Source: Flagellimonas nanhaiensis
GTDB lineage: Bacteria > Bacteroidota > Bacteroidia > Flavobacteriales > Flavobacteriaceae
Direction: 5' to 3'
DNA length: 64,000 bases
Assembly: GCF_003382275.1 (NCBI RefSeq)
Contig: NZ_QTJX01000004.1
Coordinates: 167,725-231,724 of the forward strand
Below the pieces are notes generated by a model, which was not told the DNA's origin, made no database searches, and worked only from the letters and a program-made list of their open reading frames with translations. Position numbers and translations under genes: made by a program. Positions within the stretch are counted from its first letter, which is position 1. The number at the start of each line of letters is the position of its first letter. Positions 42,304 through 52,664 of this stretch are shown here, one piece after another.

Positions 42304-44736
42304 ATGTTTAAAAACCAATTAAAAATAGCTTGGAGGAGCATCAAGAAGCAGCCCTTCTTGAATGCGCTAAATACTTTTGGACTAGCCATTGGAATAGCTG
42401 GAACCCTTATAATTTGCTTGTTCATCTATGATGAGCTCAGCTATGATCAAATGTTCTTGGACTCAGAAAGGATACACCGAATCAATGTTGACGCAAAATT
42501 TGGGGGACCTGGCAGAGAGATGTCGCAAGTTTCAGCCCCTATGGCAGGAGCAATATTGAATGATATTCCGCAAGTAGAGGAAGTCATCCGCTTTAGACCA
42601 TGGGGTACCACTTCACTGAATAAAATTGATAGTAGAGAATTGGTTTTAGAGGACAATGCCACTTGGGTCGATACCAATGTGGTTTCCATGTTTGGATTGA
42701 AAATGTTGTATGGAGATCCCTTAAAAGCTCTGGAGCAACCCAATAGTATGATTTTAACCAAATCAGCGGTGGAAAAACACTTTGAACCTTCCAGTGCTAT
42801 CGGTCGTGAGTTGATAGTAAATGAAGGACAGACCTTTACCATTACCGGAGTAATAGAAGATTTGCCCCAAAACTCCTTCTTAGCGGAATATTCCGTGTTC
42901 ATGTCTTTGATGGGCTTTCAGGATGCTTTTCAAAATGAATGGGGAAATCATAACTACAATACATTTATTAAGCTGAAGCACAATGCCGATGCAGCCGATA
43001 TTGCAGCTCCTCTTCAGGGAATGATGGAAAGATATCTGATACCATATGCCCAACAGTTTTTTCCGGGAATAACCCTAAAAGAATTTGAAGCGGCCGGTAA
43101 CTACGTGAATTATTCCTCAATGAAATTGACCGATTTGCACCTGCATTCACATAGAGCAGAGGATATGGGAAGAAATGGGGACATCAACAATATTTATATT
43201 CTTTCATTCATTGCTCTGTTCCTAATTCTTTTGGCCAGTATAAATTTCATGAATCTGTCCACGGCCTATTCTCTAAAGAGAGCAAAAGAAATCGGAATCA
43301 GGAAAACCCTTGGGTCCAATAAAAAGGGAATAATCAGGCAATTTTTGATGGAGTCAGGTTTAATCACATTTGGTTCACTCATCATAGGATTGGCCATGGC
43401 TTGGATTGCGTTGCCATTTTTTAACGATTTGGCAGAAAAGGCCATATCCATACCCTATTCAAGCCCCGTTTTCTGGTTGGTTTTATTTGCAGCGGCTATA
43501 CTCTTGGCCCTGTGTTCTGGTAGCTATCCTGCCTTTTTCATGTCTAAATTTAGACCCGCCAGGGTACTCAAAGGAAGTGGTGAAACCAGCTTGGGAGGAG
43601 CAAAACTCAGAAGTGGTCTGGTAATCTTTCAGTTTGCCATTTCGGTTTTTTTGATTATTGGGACCTTGGTTGTTGGAGAACAGCTGCAGTTTATCCAGAA
43701 TAAAGATTTGGGCTATAGTAAGGACCAAGTTTTGTTGATAAACAACCTGAATAGGCTAAATAATCAAGCAGGGTCATTTAAAGAAGAGGTGAAACAGTTG
43801 TCCCAAGTGGCAGATGCGACCTTAAGTGAATTTGTGCCCACCCCTTCCAGTAGAACGGATTCTTCTTTTTTCCTTGAAGGAAAGACAGATCAAGAATCAG
43901 CGGTGAACATGCAAGGTTGGAGGGTAGATTATGATTACATGAACACTCTTGACCTTAAATTGGTCTCTGGGCGCGATTTTGATCCTTCCATTGCAACGGA
44001 TTCCACTGCCATGATAATCAATGAGTCGGCAACCAAGGTACTTGGGCTCTCACCAGAGGAAGTATTGGGAAAACGTGTAGCCAATGGTCTGGGAGAAGAT
44101 GCTCTAAGCTACTATACAGTAATCGGGGTGGTTAAAAATTTCCATTTTGAAAGTATGCGAAATGTGGTAAGGCCCTTGTCTTTGAGAATTTCTAACAGCT
44201 TGGGATACATGGCGGTAAAATTAAAATCTGGAAATTTCGAAGAAACTGTTAGTAAAATTCAGGGTATTTGGGATTCTAGATCGCCCGGTTTATCATTTGA
44301 CTACCGTTTTATGGATGACTCCTTCAACGAAGTTTATGAAAATGAACGTCGACTGGGTAAGATATTCATCATATTTACCTCCCTGTCCATATTTATTGCC
44401 TGCTTGGGGCTGTTCGGTCTGGCAGCGTTCAATGCTCATAAGCGAATAAAGGAAATAGGCGTTCGCAAGGTTTTAGGCGCATCCGTAGGGCAAATCACCT
44501 ATAGATTATCTGTTGATTTTCTGAAATTGGTAGGTATTGCCATCCTCATAGCATTGCCGATTGGCTGGTTTGCCATGAACCGGTGGTTACAGGATTTTAC
44601 GTACAGAATTGAGATTGGCGTAGGAATCTTTTTGGCATCTGCCCTTTTGGCCATCCTGATAGCAATGCTTACTGTTAGCTATCAGAGCATTAAAGCCGCG
44701 ATTGTAAATCCGGTGAAAAGCCTACGAACCGAATAA
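42304..44736 (+). CDS. FtsX-like ABC permease, copy 2 of 4
   Basis: 810 residues. Same architecture as copy 1: MFKNQLKIAWRSIKKQ start, paired FtsX units (RAKEIGIRKTLGSNKKGI and RIKEIGVRKVLGASVGQI), periplasmic domains between, end NPVKSLRTE. Sequence in the periplasmic domains differs strongly from the other copies, so these are old duplicates rather than recent ones. Spacing to copies 1 and 3 is about 20 bp. Confidence 0.9.
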   Translation: MFKNQLKIAWRSIKKQPFLNALNTFGLAIGIAGTLIICLFIYDELSYDQMFLDSERIHRINVDAKFGGPGREMSQVSAPMAGAILNDIPQVEEVIRFRPWGTTSLNKIDSRELVLEDNATWVDTNVVSMFGLKMLYGDPLKALEQPNSMILTKSAVEKHFEPSSAIGRELIVNEGQTFTITGVIEDLPQNSFLAEYSVFMSLMGFQDAFQNEWGNHNYNTFIKLKHNADAADIAAPLQGMMERYLIPYAQQFFPGITLKEFEAAGNYVNYSSMKLTDLHLHSHRAEDMGRNGDINNIYILSFIALFLILLASINFMNLSTAYSLKRAKEIGIRKTLGSNKKGIIRQFLMESGLITFGSLIIGLAMAWIALPFFNDLAEKAISIPYSSPVFWLVLFAAAILLALCSGSYPAFFMSKFRPARVLKGSGETSLGGAKLRSGLVIFQFAISVFLIIGTLVVGEQLQFIQNKDLGYSKDQVLLINNLNRLNNQAGSFKEEVKQLSQVADATLSEFVPTPSSRTDSSFFLEGKTDQESAVNMQGWRVDYDYMNTLDLKLVSGRDFDPSIATDSTAMIINESATKVLGLSPEEVLGKRVANGLGEDALSYYTVIGVVKNFHFESMRNVVRPLSLRISNSLGYMAVKLKSGNFEETVSKIQGIWDSRSPGLSFDYRFMDDSFNEVYENERRLGKIFIIFTSLSIFIACLGLFGLAAFNAHKRIKEIGVRKVLGASVGQITYRLSVDFLKLVGIAILIALPIGWFAMNRWLQDFTYRIEIGVGIFLASALLAILIAMLTVSYQSIKAAIVNPVKSLRTE

Positions 44737-44756
44737 CCATCAAAAAACGAAGAGTC

Positions 44757-47156
44757 ATGTTAAAGAATTATTTAAAAATAGCCTGGAGGAATCTTGCCAA
44801 GAACAAGGCCTATACTGCAATTAATGTTGGAGGTCTGGCTTTGGGAATGGCGGTTACCTTGATCATTGGCCTTTGGGTAGAGGATGAACTCACCCATAAC
44901 AAGTATTTTACCAACAAGGACAGGATTGCGCAAATATTCCAATCCCAGACGTTTAACGGAGAGACAGGAACGGGCCCTGCAATTCCTAGACCTTTGGAAA
45001 AAGCTTTTAGGGATGGCTATATGGACAATTTTGAAAATTTGGTCATGTCGTCCTGGAACAATAGTCAATACCTGAAATATGGAGAGACCAGTATTTCCAG
45101 AACAGGGAACTTTATACAAAGGGAAGCTCCGGACATGTTCGATTTAAAAATTTTAAAAGGCGAAAAGGATGGACTAAGGGAAGTCAATTCTATCATGTTG
45201 AACGAATCTACCGCTAATGCACTTTTCGGAGACGAAGACCCAATTGGAAAGACCATTGAGTTAAACAGCCAATACGACATGATGGTTACAGCCGTTTACG
45301 AAGATATTCCTGTAAATAATTCTTTTTCAGAGACTGAATTTATGTCTACTTGGGATGCCTATACCAACTCCCAAGAATGGGTCAAGAATGCCGAGAACAG
45401 TTGGGGGAACAATTCGTTTCAAATGTTTGTCCAGATTGCGGACAACACCTCTATGGACAGGGTGACATCCATAATCAGAAACGTAAAAAAGGAGTTGGAC
45501 CCGGATACCGAGGAATTTAATCCTCAACTGTTTCTTTTTCCTATGAAGGATTGGCATCTCAGGTCCAATTTTGAGAATGGTAAACAGGTGGGCGGAAGAA
45601 TCAAGTATGTCTGGTTGTTTGGGATTATTGGGGCATTTGTGTTGCTTTTGGCCTGTATCAACTTCATGAACCTGAGCACGGCACGTTCCGAGAAGCGGGC
45701 TAAGGAAGTTGGAATTCGAAAATCGATCGGCTCACAAAGAAACCAATTGATCAATCAATTTTTGGGTGAGTCATTTCTGGTGGTCCTCTTTGCTTTTCTG
45801 ATTGCAATTTTACTAGTATTGGTGTTTTTGAGTGGTTTCAATGAATTGGCCCGAAAAGAAATCCTGTTTCCTTGGGGAGAAGTGAATTTCTGGTTGATTT
45901 CACTTGGATTTATACTGTTCACCGCTCTTCTGGCGGGCAGTTACCCAGCACTCTATTTGTCCTCTTTTAGACCTGTAGATGTGTTAAAAGGCACTTTCAA
46001 GGCGGGTAAGCACTCTAGTTTACCTCGGAAGATTTTGGTGGTTTTTCAGTTTACGGTATCCGTAGCCTTTATTATTGGTACAGTGATAGTGATGCAACAA
46101 ATCAATCATGCCAAAAACCGACCTATTGGTTATGATAGGGAAGGGTTGGTTCAAATACCCACTTTTAGTCAAGATTTTACTGGAAAATATGAATTAATGC
46201 GCAATGAGTTTTTGGCTTCCGGAGCGGTAGTTGAAATGTCTGCATCCAGTAGTCCAACCACTCGGATATGGTCCAATAGGAGCGGATACACCTGGGAGGG
46301 TAAACCTGAAGGATTCCAAGAAGACCTTGCTTGGACCGCGGTAACCCATGAATATGCCAGTTCCCTAAACCTGAAAATTGTACAAGGAAGAGATTTTTCC
46401 CGTGAGTTTCCTTCGGACTCCAGTGCAGTTTTGTTGAATGAGACTGCCGTAAAATATTTAGGACTCGAAAATCCGGTTGGAATGTTTCTAAAAGATGATG
46501 CCGAAGAGGACCCAGATGAGCCATTGAAGATTATTGGAGTGGTTGAAGATATGATTGCCCAGTCCCCATATGAACCTGTAAAACAAGGGATGTACGTATT
46601 TGATAAATATGGGATGGGAGCTTATTACAACTTAAGATTGAACCCAAAGCAAAGTGCGAGTCAGAACATGGCCATTGTAGAAAGGATTTTTGTGGAACAT
46701 TTTCCAAATATTCCGTTTCAATTCGATTTTGTTGATGAACAATACGGTGAGAAGTTTGCGGCCGAGGAACGTATAGGAAGGTTATCGGGAATATTTACCG
46801 CACTGGCTATATTGATCAGTTGTTTGGGGCTTTTTGGACTAACATCCTTTGTTGCGGAACAACGCACCAAGGAAATTGGGGTAAGGAAAGTGTTGGGGGC
46901 ATCCGTCTTCAATGTGTGGAACATGCTTTCAAGGGATTTCTTGAAATTGGTGACTATCTCCTGTTTCATTGCAATGCCCATTTCATACTACGTAATGAAC
47001 GGTTGGCTACAAGAATATCCGTACAGGGTCATTCTAAAGTGGTGGATATTTGCTCTCGCCATGATCGGGGCCATGCTGGTCACGGTGCTCACGGTGAGCT
47101 TTCAGGCAATTAGGGCTGCAAAGGCCAATCCCGTAAAAAGTTTAAGAACAGAATAA
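44757..47156 (+). CDS. FtsX-like ABC permease, copy 3 of 4
   Basis: 799 residues. Start MLKNYLKIAWRNLAKNK, double FtsX unit (RAKEVGIRKSIGSQRNQL and RTKEIGVRKVLGASVFNV), end NPVKSLRTE. Likely forms homo- or heterodimers with another copy plus ATPase subunits. Confidence 0.9.
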   Translation: MLKNYLKIAWRNLAKNKAYTAINVGGLALGMAVTLIIGLWVEDELTHNKYFTNKDRIAQIFQSQTFNGETGTGPAIPRPLEKAFRDGYMDNFENLVMSSWNNSQYLKYGETSISRTGNFIQREAPDMFDLKILKGEKDGLREVNSIMLNESTANALFGDEDPIGKTIELNSQYDMMVTAVYEDIPVNNSFSETEFMSTWDAYTNSQEWVKNAENSWGNNSFQMFVQIADNTSMDRVTSIIRNVKKELDPDTEEFNPQLFLFPMKDWHLRSNFENGKQVGGRIKYVWLFGIIGAFVLLLACINFMNLSTARSEKRAKEVGIRKSIGSQRNQLINQFLGESFLVVLFAFLIAILLVLVFLSGFNELARKEILFPWGEVNFWLISLGFILFTALLAGSYPALYLSSFRPVDVLKGTFKAGKHSSLPRKILVVFQFTVSVAFIIGTVIVMQQINHAKNRPIGYDREGLVQIPTFSQDFTGKYELMRNEFLASGAVVEMSASSSPTTRIWSNRSGYTWEGKPEGFQEDLAWTAVTHEYASSLNLKIVQGRDFSREFPSDSSAVLLNETAVKYLGLENPVGMFLKDDAEEDPDEPLKIIGVVEDMIAQSPYEPVKQGMYVFDKYGMGAYYNLRLNPKQSASQNMAIVERIFVEHFPNIPFQFDFVDEQYGEKFAAEERIGRLSGIFTALAILISCLGLFGLTSFVAEQRTKEIGVRKVLGASVFNVWNMLSRDFLKLVTISCFIAMPISYYVMNGWLQEYPYRVILKWWIFALAMIGAMLVTVLTVSFQAIRAAKANPVKSLRTE

Positions 47157-47176
47157 CCACCTAATAGACCAAAAGG

Positions 47177-49582
47177 ATGTACAAGAATTATATAAAAATA
47201 GCCTTGAGAAACCTATTGAAGAATAGAGTGTTCTCTGCTGCAAATATAATTGGACTCACTCTTGCCTTCGGAGTTTCAATTCTATTGGTGATGACCGCAA
47301 TGTTTGAATTGTCATATGACCAATTTCACCAGAAAAAGGACTCCATTTATCAAATTTACCTTTCCAATCAAACTACAAAAGGCACTCGGATAAGCACAGT
47401 GAACCCAATCCCTTTGGCTCCTTCGTTGAGGGATGAGGTAGGGGGAATAAAACATATTACCCGATCCTTGAGCCAAGGAGATTTGATTACCTATGAAGGA
47501 AAGGATTTTGACTTGGATTCGGAATATGTAGACCCGGATTTTTTTGAAATTTTTAGTTACCCATCTATAGCCGGAAATATTGAAAATCCGTTGCCAGATA
47601 AAAACTCAGTGGCACTTACAGAGAGTACTGCGGAGAAATTATTTGGCTCAGCCGATCCAATAGGGAAGACAATTATGTTGAATAGGGGAGATGAGGAAAA
47701 ACCCTTTGCGGTTTCGAGTGTGCTAAAAGATGTTCCCACCAATAGTAGTGTTGATTTTGAAATCTTGGTTCCTTTTGAAAACCACCCGGAATATGCGCCA
47801 AATATTGATACATGGGAGTCGTACAATCACTTGGTGTACTTGGAGCTGGAAGAAGGAGTAAATGTGGCACAGTTTGAGGAAAACACCAGGAATTTTACCA
47901 ATCTACATTATAAAAATAGCATTGATGATGCTATTAGAGACGGAGCGCAAGCAGATGAAAATGGACAGTTCAAACAGTTTTATTTACTTCCCTATACCAA
48001 TGTTGCTTTTGTTTCCTATGCGGATGGAGTTGCTAAAGTATCACGCTCATTTCCTTACATGATTCTTGGAATTGCACTCTTGATCATTTTCATAGCAAGT
48101 GCCAATTTCATCAATATGAATATAGCCTTAAGTGAAAGGCGCCTCAAGGAGGTTGGAATGCGGAAAACACTTGGTGCCTTTAAAAGGCAGCTATTTGTCC
48201 AGTTTTGGTCAGAAAGTCTTTTGGTATTCTTGATATCCCTGGTACTTGGATTGGTAATGGCCAATTTACTTTTGAATCCTTTTAAAACGCTTTTTGATAC
48301 CCAGGCCACCTTTGCCAATATTGTTCAACCCAAGATTCTTCTTGGTTTTAGCATATCGCTGTTGATAATCACATTTATCGCCGGAGGTTATCCAGCGTTA
48401 TTGGTGAGTAAATTGACCACCCTTAGGGCTCTCAAGGGCAAATGGGAATTGGGAAAGAACAGGTTGCGCAATGCGTTGATTATTGTACAATTTGTTATTG
48501 CCATTGTTTTGATAAGCGGGACTTTGGTGCTACATAGTCAAATACAATTTATGCGAAACAAAGATTTGGGCTATAACAAGGAACAGGTAATCTCAATTCC
48601 ACTTAACGGAAAAAAGAATGGTTACCGAGTTGTGGATTTGCTGCGGGAAGAGCTAGCAGGCAATCCCAATATTTTGGGAGTAAGCGGTGCCGACATCAAT
48701 CTTGGTAGAGGTAGGGATGGAAGTGTATCAACCAGTAAATGGGGATTTGATTATAAAGAAAGGTTTGTTGGGACCAATATTTTGACCGTGGATCATGGTT
48801 ACCTGGAAACATTGGATATCGACCTTTTATCGGGAAGAGCTTTCAGTAAGGAACACAACGAAACTGCAAGCTTGATTATCAACGAGGCAATGGCCAAAGA
48901 ATTGGGTGAAGATAATCCATTGTCCGTCCAAATTCACGATGATAACAGCACGTATTCTGTGGTCGGGGTAATCCAAGATTACCACTTTCAAAGACTCAAT
49001 AAGGAGATAGAACCTCTTACATTACTAATGAATGAAGAGTGGGATTTGTATTATGCTTATGTTAAGATTGCTCCAAGCGCCATTGCCGAATCCTATGATA
49101 CCGTAAAGGCGGCTTGGCAAAAAATTGAACCCCAGGCCGAATTTTTGGGTTCTTTCTTGGACGAAAATGTAGATAGAACGTTCAATCGCGAGAAAAAAAT
49201 GGCAACCATGGTCACGAGTGCAAGCGTTCTAGGGATTATTTTGAGTTGTATAGGACTTTTTGCCATGGCAATGTTAGTGGTTTCGCAACGCACCAAGGAA
49301 ATAGGCATAAGAAAAGTTATTGGGGCCAGTGTTTCCTCTGTCGCAGCTTTGTTGACCAAAGATTTTTTAAAACTGGTAGGACTAGCTTTTTTGATTGCAG
49401 CGCCAATAGCATGGTACATAATGGACGGATGGTTGCAATCCTATGCGTTTCGCGTCAAACTGGGCCCTCTTATTTTTGTTATGGCGGGACTTTTGGCAGC
49501 GGTTATCGCATTTATAGCGGTTGGGTCAAGGACTGTGAAGGCGGCATCTGCCAATCCCATTAAAAGTTTAAGAACAGAATAG
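47177..49582 (+). CDS. FtsX-like ABC permease, copy 4 of 4
   Basis: 801 residues. Start MYKNYIKIALRNLLKNR, double FtsX unit (RLKEVGMRKTLGAFKRQL and RTKEIGIRKVIGASVSSV), end NPIKSLRTE. Only 7 bp from the second ATPase, suggesting that this copy is paired with it. Confidence 0.9.
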   Translation: MYKNYIKIALRNLLKNRVFSAANIIGLTLAFGVSILLVMTAMFELSYDQFHQKKDSIYQIYLSNQTTKGTRISTVNPIPLAPSLRDEVGGIKHITRSLSQGDLITYEGKDFDLDSEYVDPDFFEIFSYPSIAGNIENPLPDKNSVALTESTAEKLFGSADPIGKTIMLNRGDEEKPFAVSSVLKDVPTNSSVDFEILVPFENHPEYAPNIDTWESYNHLVYLELEEGVNVAQFEENTRNFTNLHYKNSIDDAIRDGAQADENGQFKQFYLLPYTNVAFVSYADGVAKVSRSFPYMILGIALLIIFIASANFINMNIALSERRLKEVGMRKTLGAFKRQLFVQFWSESLLVFLISLVLGLVMANLLLNPFKTLFDTQATFANIVQPKILLGFSISLLIITFIAGGYPALLVSKLTTLRALKGKWELGKNRLRNALIIVQFVIAIVLISGTLVLHSQIQFMRNKDLGYNKEQVISIPLNGKKNGYRVVDLLREELAGNPNILGVSGADINLGRGRDGSVSTSKWGFDYKERFVGTNILTVDHGYLETLDIDLLSGRAFSKEHNETASLIINEAMAKELGEDNPLSVQIHDDNSTYSVVGVIQDYHFQRLNKEIEPLTLLMNEEWDLYYAYVKIAPSAIAESYDTVKAAWQKIEPQAEFLGSFLDENVDRTFNREKKMATMVTSASVLGIILSCIGLFAMAMLVVSQRTKEIGIRKVIGASVSSVAALLTKDFLKLVGLAFLIAAPIAWYIMDGWLQSYAFRVKLGPLIFVMAGLLAAVIAFIAVGSRTVKAASANPIKSLRTE

Positions 49583-49589
49583 TAAAGAT

Positions 49590-50252
49590 ATGTTGTTACA
49601 GCTCAAAAATATTTTCAAATGGGTCAACTCTGGAGGCCAGCGGATTTTTTTATTAAAGGACATCAATCTCAATGTGCATGAAGGGGAGTTCATTTCTGTT
49701 ATGGGCCCTTCAGGTTCAGGAAAGTCCACATTATTAAACGTAATAGGTATGCTGGACGCCTTCGATGAAGGGGAATATCAGTTTTTGGATGAATCTGTAC
49801 ATGATTTAAGAGAAAAAAATCGAGCCAATTTGTACAAGGAGTATATAGGCTTTGTTTTTCAATCGTATCATCTTTTAGATGATTTAACGGTCAAAGAAAA
49901 TCTTGAGATGCCCTTACTTTATAAAAAAGTAAAGGGACCTGAACGCAAAGCGATGGTGGCGGACATGCTCGATAGATTCAATATCGTGGGAAAAAAGGAT
50001 CTTTTTCCGGCCCAGCTAAGCGGCGGACAACAACAATTGGTGGGAATTGCCCGAGCCCTTATCTCAAGTCCAAAGCTCATTTTGGCAGATGAACCAACAG
50101 GAAACCTCAATTCGAAACAAGGTGAGGAGATTATGGAGTTGTTCAAACAATTGAACCAAGAAGGCGTGACCATTATTCAAGTAACCCATTCAGAAAAGAA
50201 TGCTGCCTACGGATCTAGAACCATAAACCTTTTGGACGGTAGGATGGTATAA
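49590..50252 (+). CDS. ABC transporter ATP-binding protein, second of the operon
   Basis: 220 residues. Walker [10 protein letters not shown], signature [14 protein letters not shown] (Leu instead of the usual Arg), Walker [14 protein letters not shown] (Asn in place of the D-loop Asp), switch His in VTHSE. It differs from the first ATPase in D-loop and signature, so one may be weaker catalytically. Last gene before the tRNA. Confidence 0.92.
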   Translation: MLLQLKNIFKWVNSGGQRIFLLKDINLNVHEGEFISVMGPSGSGKSTLLNVIGMLDAFDEGEYQFLDESVHDLREKNRANLYKEYIGFVFQSYHLLDDLTVKENLEMPLLYKKVKGPERKAMVADMLDRFNIVGKKDLFPAQLSGGQQQLVGIARALISSPKLILADEPTGNLNSKQGEEIMELFKQLNQEGVTIIQVTHSEKNAAYGSRTINLLDGRMV

Positions 50253-50300
50253 ATTTTAAAGGGAAACCAAAAAAATATTTTTTACAATCACTTACATTAG

Positions 50301-50308
50301 TATCTTTG
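50301..50308 (+). promoter_or_regulatory. -7 element of the tRNA-Arg gene
   Basis: TATCTTTG matches TAnnTTTG, 14 bp before the tRNA 5' end. Confidence 0.6.
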
Positions 50309-50322
50309 CACCCGCAAAGTCG

Positions 50323-50396
50323 GGTCGCGTAGCTCAGCTGGATAGAGCATCTGCCTTCTAAGCAGACGGTCATAGGTTCGAATCCTATCGCGATCA
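50323..50396 (+). tRNA. tRNA-Arg (anticodon TCT)
   Basis: 74 nt with a full cloverleaf: acceptor GGTCGCG with CGCGATC (one G-T pair), D arm GCTC/GAGC, anticodon stem TCTGC/GCAGA around CTTCTAA (anticodon TCT), T arm ATAGG/CCTAT around TTCGAAT. CCA is not encoded. An integrase follows, so its 3' end is the likely attachment site. Confidence 0.96.
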
Positions 50397-50405
50397 CATC
50401 CACCG

Positions 50406-50432
50406 AAACCCCTGTATTTACGGGGGTTTTTG
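50406..50432 (+). terminator. terminator of the tRNA gene
   Basis: AAACCCC pairs with GGGGTTT around a short loop, followed by a T-rich stretch. Confidence 0.75.
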
Positions 50433-50514
50433 CTTTTTCTGAGCTTAAGTTTATCATGATTATTTTGTTATATTTTTGGTCAATATAGTCCAATTTGGGT
50501 ACATTTAGGCCAGT

Positions 50515-50536
50515 TTTTTTGCAAATTTTTTGCAAA
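50515..50536 (+). repeat. tandem 11-bp repeat before the integrase
   Basis: TTTTTTGCAAA occurs twice with no gap, ending 2 bp before the integrase ATG. It may be recombinase arm sites or a regulatory site. Confidence 0.6.
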
Positions 50537-50538
50537 TT

Positions 50539-51801
50539 ATGGGAACAAGGGCCGAAATCATATTGGATACCAGAAGGGAAACAAAGAAGGGTTTCCCTAT
50601 AAAAATCCGTGTTTACAACAACGGAATCAAGTATTTGCCCCTAAATGAGTATTCCGCATCCATCCATTGGGGGAAAAATGGACTACTGAAATCCCACCCT
50701 GATTATAAAAGGCTCAAAAAGAAGTTGTTGGACAGGGAAATCAGGTTGATAGAAGAGGTAGAACACTGCAGGGAGCATAATTTCAACCTACAGCAGTCCT
50801 TTGATTATATAAAAACCGGCCTGAAAGAAAAGGAATCGAGAATTGAACAATTGAAAAGAGAGCTGAGGTTGTTGGAAGCGGAGAGCCAAGCAATGTTGTT
50901 TGAATTTTGGGATGAGTTCATTATCGAAAGGGAAAAACGTAAAAAATCCATCAAAGCATTCGTGGAAACAAAGAAACAGTTAATGGATTTCACTCTCCAG
51001 GAGGACATGCCCATAAACGATGTCACCTATGAATTTCTCAATGAGTTTGCTACCTATAAGCTGTCCGGTGGTTGTGGTCCCGGAGGATTGAGCTTTTATC
51101 TCAGAACCTTTAGAACGGTTTATTTGGCTGCCCAAAAAAGGGAATCCCTAAACATTAAATCTACAAATCCCTTTAAGGGACTTATTGATGAGACGGTATC
51201 AAAGGATCCGGTCCAAATGTCAAGGGAGGAAATGAATAAGTGGAAGCAATGGACCCCACACGCATCCACCACAAAAACAGCGAGAGAAAAAGTTATTAGA
51301 AGAAAGGATATGTGGTTATTCCAGTTCTATATTGGAGGACATGACTTTATAGATATTGCCAGATTGGAATGGAAGACCAACATCCGGGATGGTCGCATCA
51401 GGTTCAAACGCTATAAGAATAGACAACATCCTGCAGGCGGTCCATTAGTGGACAATATTTTGATTTCAGAAGCATTGGAAATAATTAAAAAATATGGGAC
51501 TCCGGATAGGGACAGGGTGTTTTCATTCATTCCCGAACCCAAGGATGAAGTTTCCTATCAACACTACATAAACAATACGCGTAGGGCACTAAGGAAAATT
51601 TCCCTACAATTAGGGCTAAATGACATCATGTTGACCAAATCACCAAGATACATATTCAAAACATGGTCGGACAGACATCAATTACATGTGGCCAGTATTG
51701 AGCAGATACAAGGGCATGCAAGTCAGAGAGTGTCATCTAGGTATGGAGCAAGACTTCCTAATAAAGTTATTGATGAGGTGCTTATAAAAGTAATTCAATA
51801 A
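50539..51801 (+). CDS. tyrosine recombinase (integrase), first catalytic Arg apparently missing
   Basis: 420 residues from the ATG at 50539. N-terminal arm domain (RAEIILDTRRETKKGFPIKI), SAM-like core-binding domain (about 120-210) and C-terminal catalytic domain. Second Arg in SPRYIFKTW, His in IQGHAS and the nucleophile Tyr in SSRYGARL are present. At the first Arg, where Bacteroidota relatives have YxRGMxFxD, this protein reads YIGGHDFID, so Gly replaces Arg. Position next to tRNA-Arg fits an integrase of this element. The change might lower activity or shift the role to another Arg. Confidence 0.88.
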   Translation: MGTRAEIILDTRRETKKGFPIKIRVYNNGIKYLPLNEYSASIHWGKNGLLKSHPDYKRLKKKLLDREIRLIEEVEHCREHNFNLQQSFDYIKTGLKEKESRIEQLKRELRLLEAESQAMLFEFWDEFIIEREKRKKSIKAFVETKKQLMDFTLQEDMPINDVTYEFLNEFATYKLSGGCGPGGLSFYLRTFRTVYLAAQKRESLNIKSTNPFKGLIDETVSKDPVQMSREEMNKWKQWTPHASTTKTAREKVIRRKDMWLFQFYIGGHDFIDIARLEWKTNIRDGRIRFKRYKNRQHPAGGPLVDNILISEALEIIKKYGTPDRDRVFSFIPEPKDEVSYQHYINNTRRALRKISLQLGLNDIMLTKSPRYIFKTWSDRHQLHVASIEQIQGHASQRVSSRYGARLPNKVIDEVLIKVIQ

Positions 51802-51803
51802 GG

Positions 51804-52397
51804 TCATTCAAACCACTCAACTATTTCAATGATGTTGCAGTCCAAGTCTGTTTTTACTTGGATTGTATTTTGTATAACCCCTCCAAAGGAATTTTTAGCA
51901 CTAAATTCTGTAGTTACCAATAAAAATGAATCACGATCGGAAAATGATGTATCAATGTGCTTGTAATTATCTGAATCTTTCAATGTTTTTTTTATCACTT
52001 CGGTAATTGTCCTATGACTACCATCAAGTTTGAAACACTCGATCAGCAGATTGTGTCTTTCCCTTTCAAATTCTAGTATTATATCTGAAGCATTGATTTT
52101 ACCGTGTTCAACATATTTTATTGTACGATCGCCTTTGATTGCTATTGTGGTGATTTGGGCTTTGGGAAAATAAGCGGCCCAGTATTTACTATTGGTCCCA
52201 TTTAAAGTTTCCGGACTTCCCCATAAATCGTAATCATCTATTATGATATTTTTGCCTATTAAAGAGTCCAAGGATTGCACCCCCACCGTTTCCATTAACT
52301 TTTTCTCAGTTTCAGCCTGTGATATCCCCTGTATGGCCGCGATACCGAATATTGTCAAGGGAACGGCTACAGCAAAGAGAATTACCTTTTTTTTCAT
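51804..52397 (-). CDS. hypothetical protein with N-terminal membrane anchor
   Basis: 197 residues from the ATG at 52397, which begins MKKKVILFAVAVPLTIFG, one membrane helix or uncleaved signal; the ATG at 52433 adds a hydrophilic extension. The rest is a soluble extracytoplasmic domain. No family recognised. It converges on the integrase and is element cargo on the opposite strand. Confidence 0.6.
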   Translation of the reverse strand: MKKKVILFAVAVPLTIFGIAAIQGISQAETEKKLMETVGVQSLDSLIGKNIIIDDYDLWGSPETLNGTNSKYWAAYFPKAQITTIAIKGDRTIKYVEHGKINASDIILEFERERHNLLIECFKLDGSHRTITEVIKKTLKDSDNYKHIDTSFSDRDSFLLVTTEFSAKNSFGGVIQNTIQVKTDLDCNIIEIVEWFE

Positions 52398-52664
52398 CGT
52401 AAGAAATTTTGTACTAAATGTACTTGTTTTCAAACCCAGAGAAATTTGACTCGATGAAGTGCAATTTTTATCGATTTACAGAATCCATTACGGAAAAACC
52501 CCAGAATTTTTAAGGTTTTTCTACAATATCATATGAGTTAATCCCCGTATATTGTGAGTCTTAATTTTTTGATAAAAACTTAATAAGTATTTCTCCCCCG
52601 GTCTTTTAAGTGTCTGTTTTCTAAATAGTTTAAAGGGTAATTAATCTTTAAAAATTTAGATGAC

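Noticed and set aside
42447..42902. 151-codon minus-strand ORF inside permease copy 2
   Set aside because: Antisense shadow of a well-supported membrane protein.
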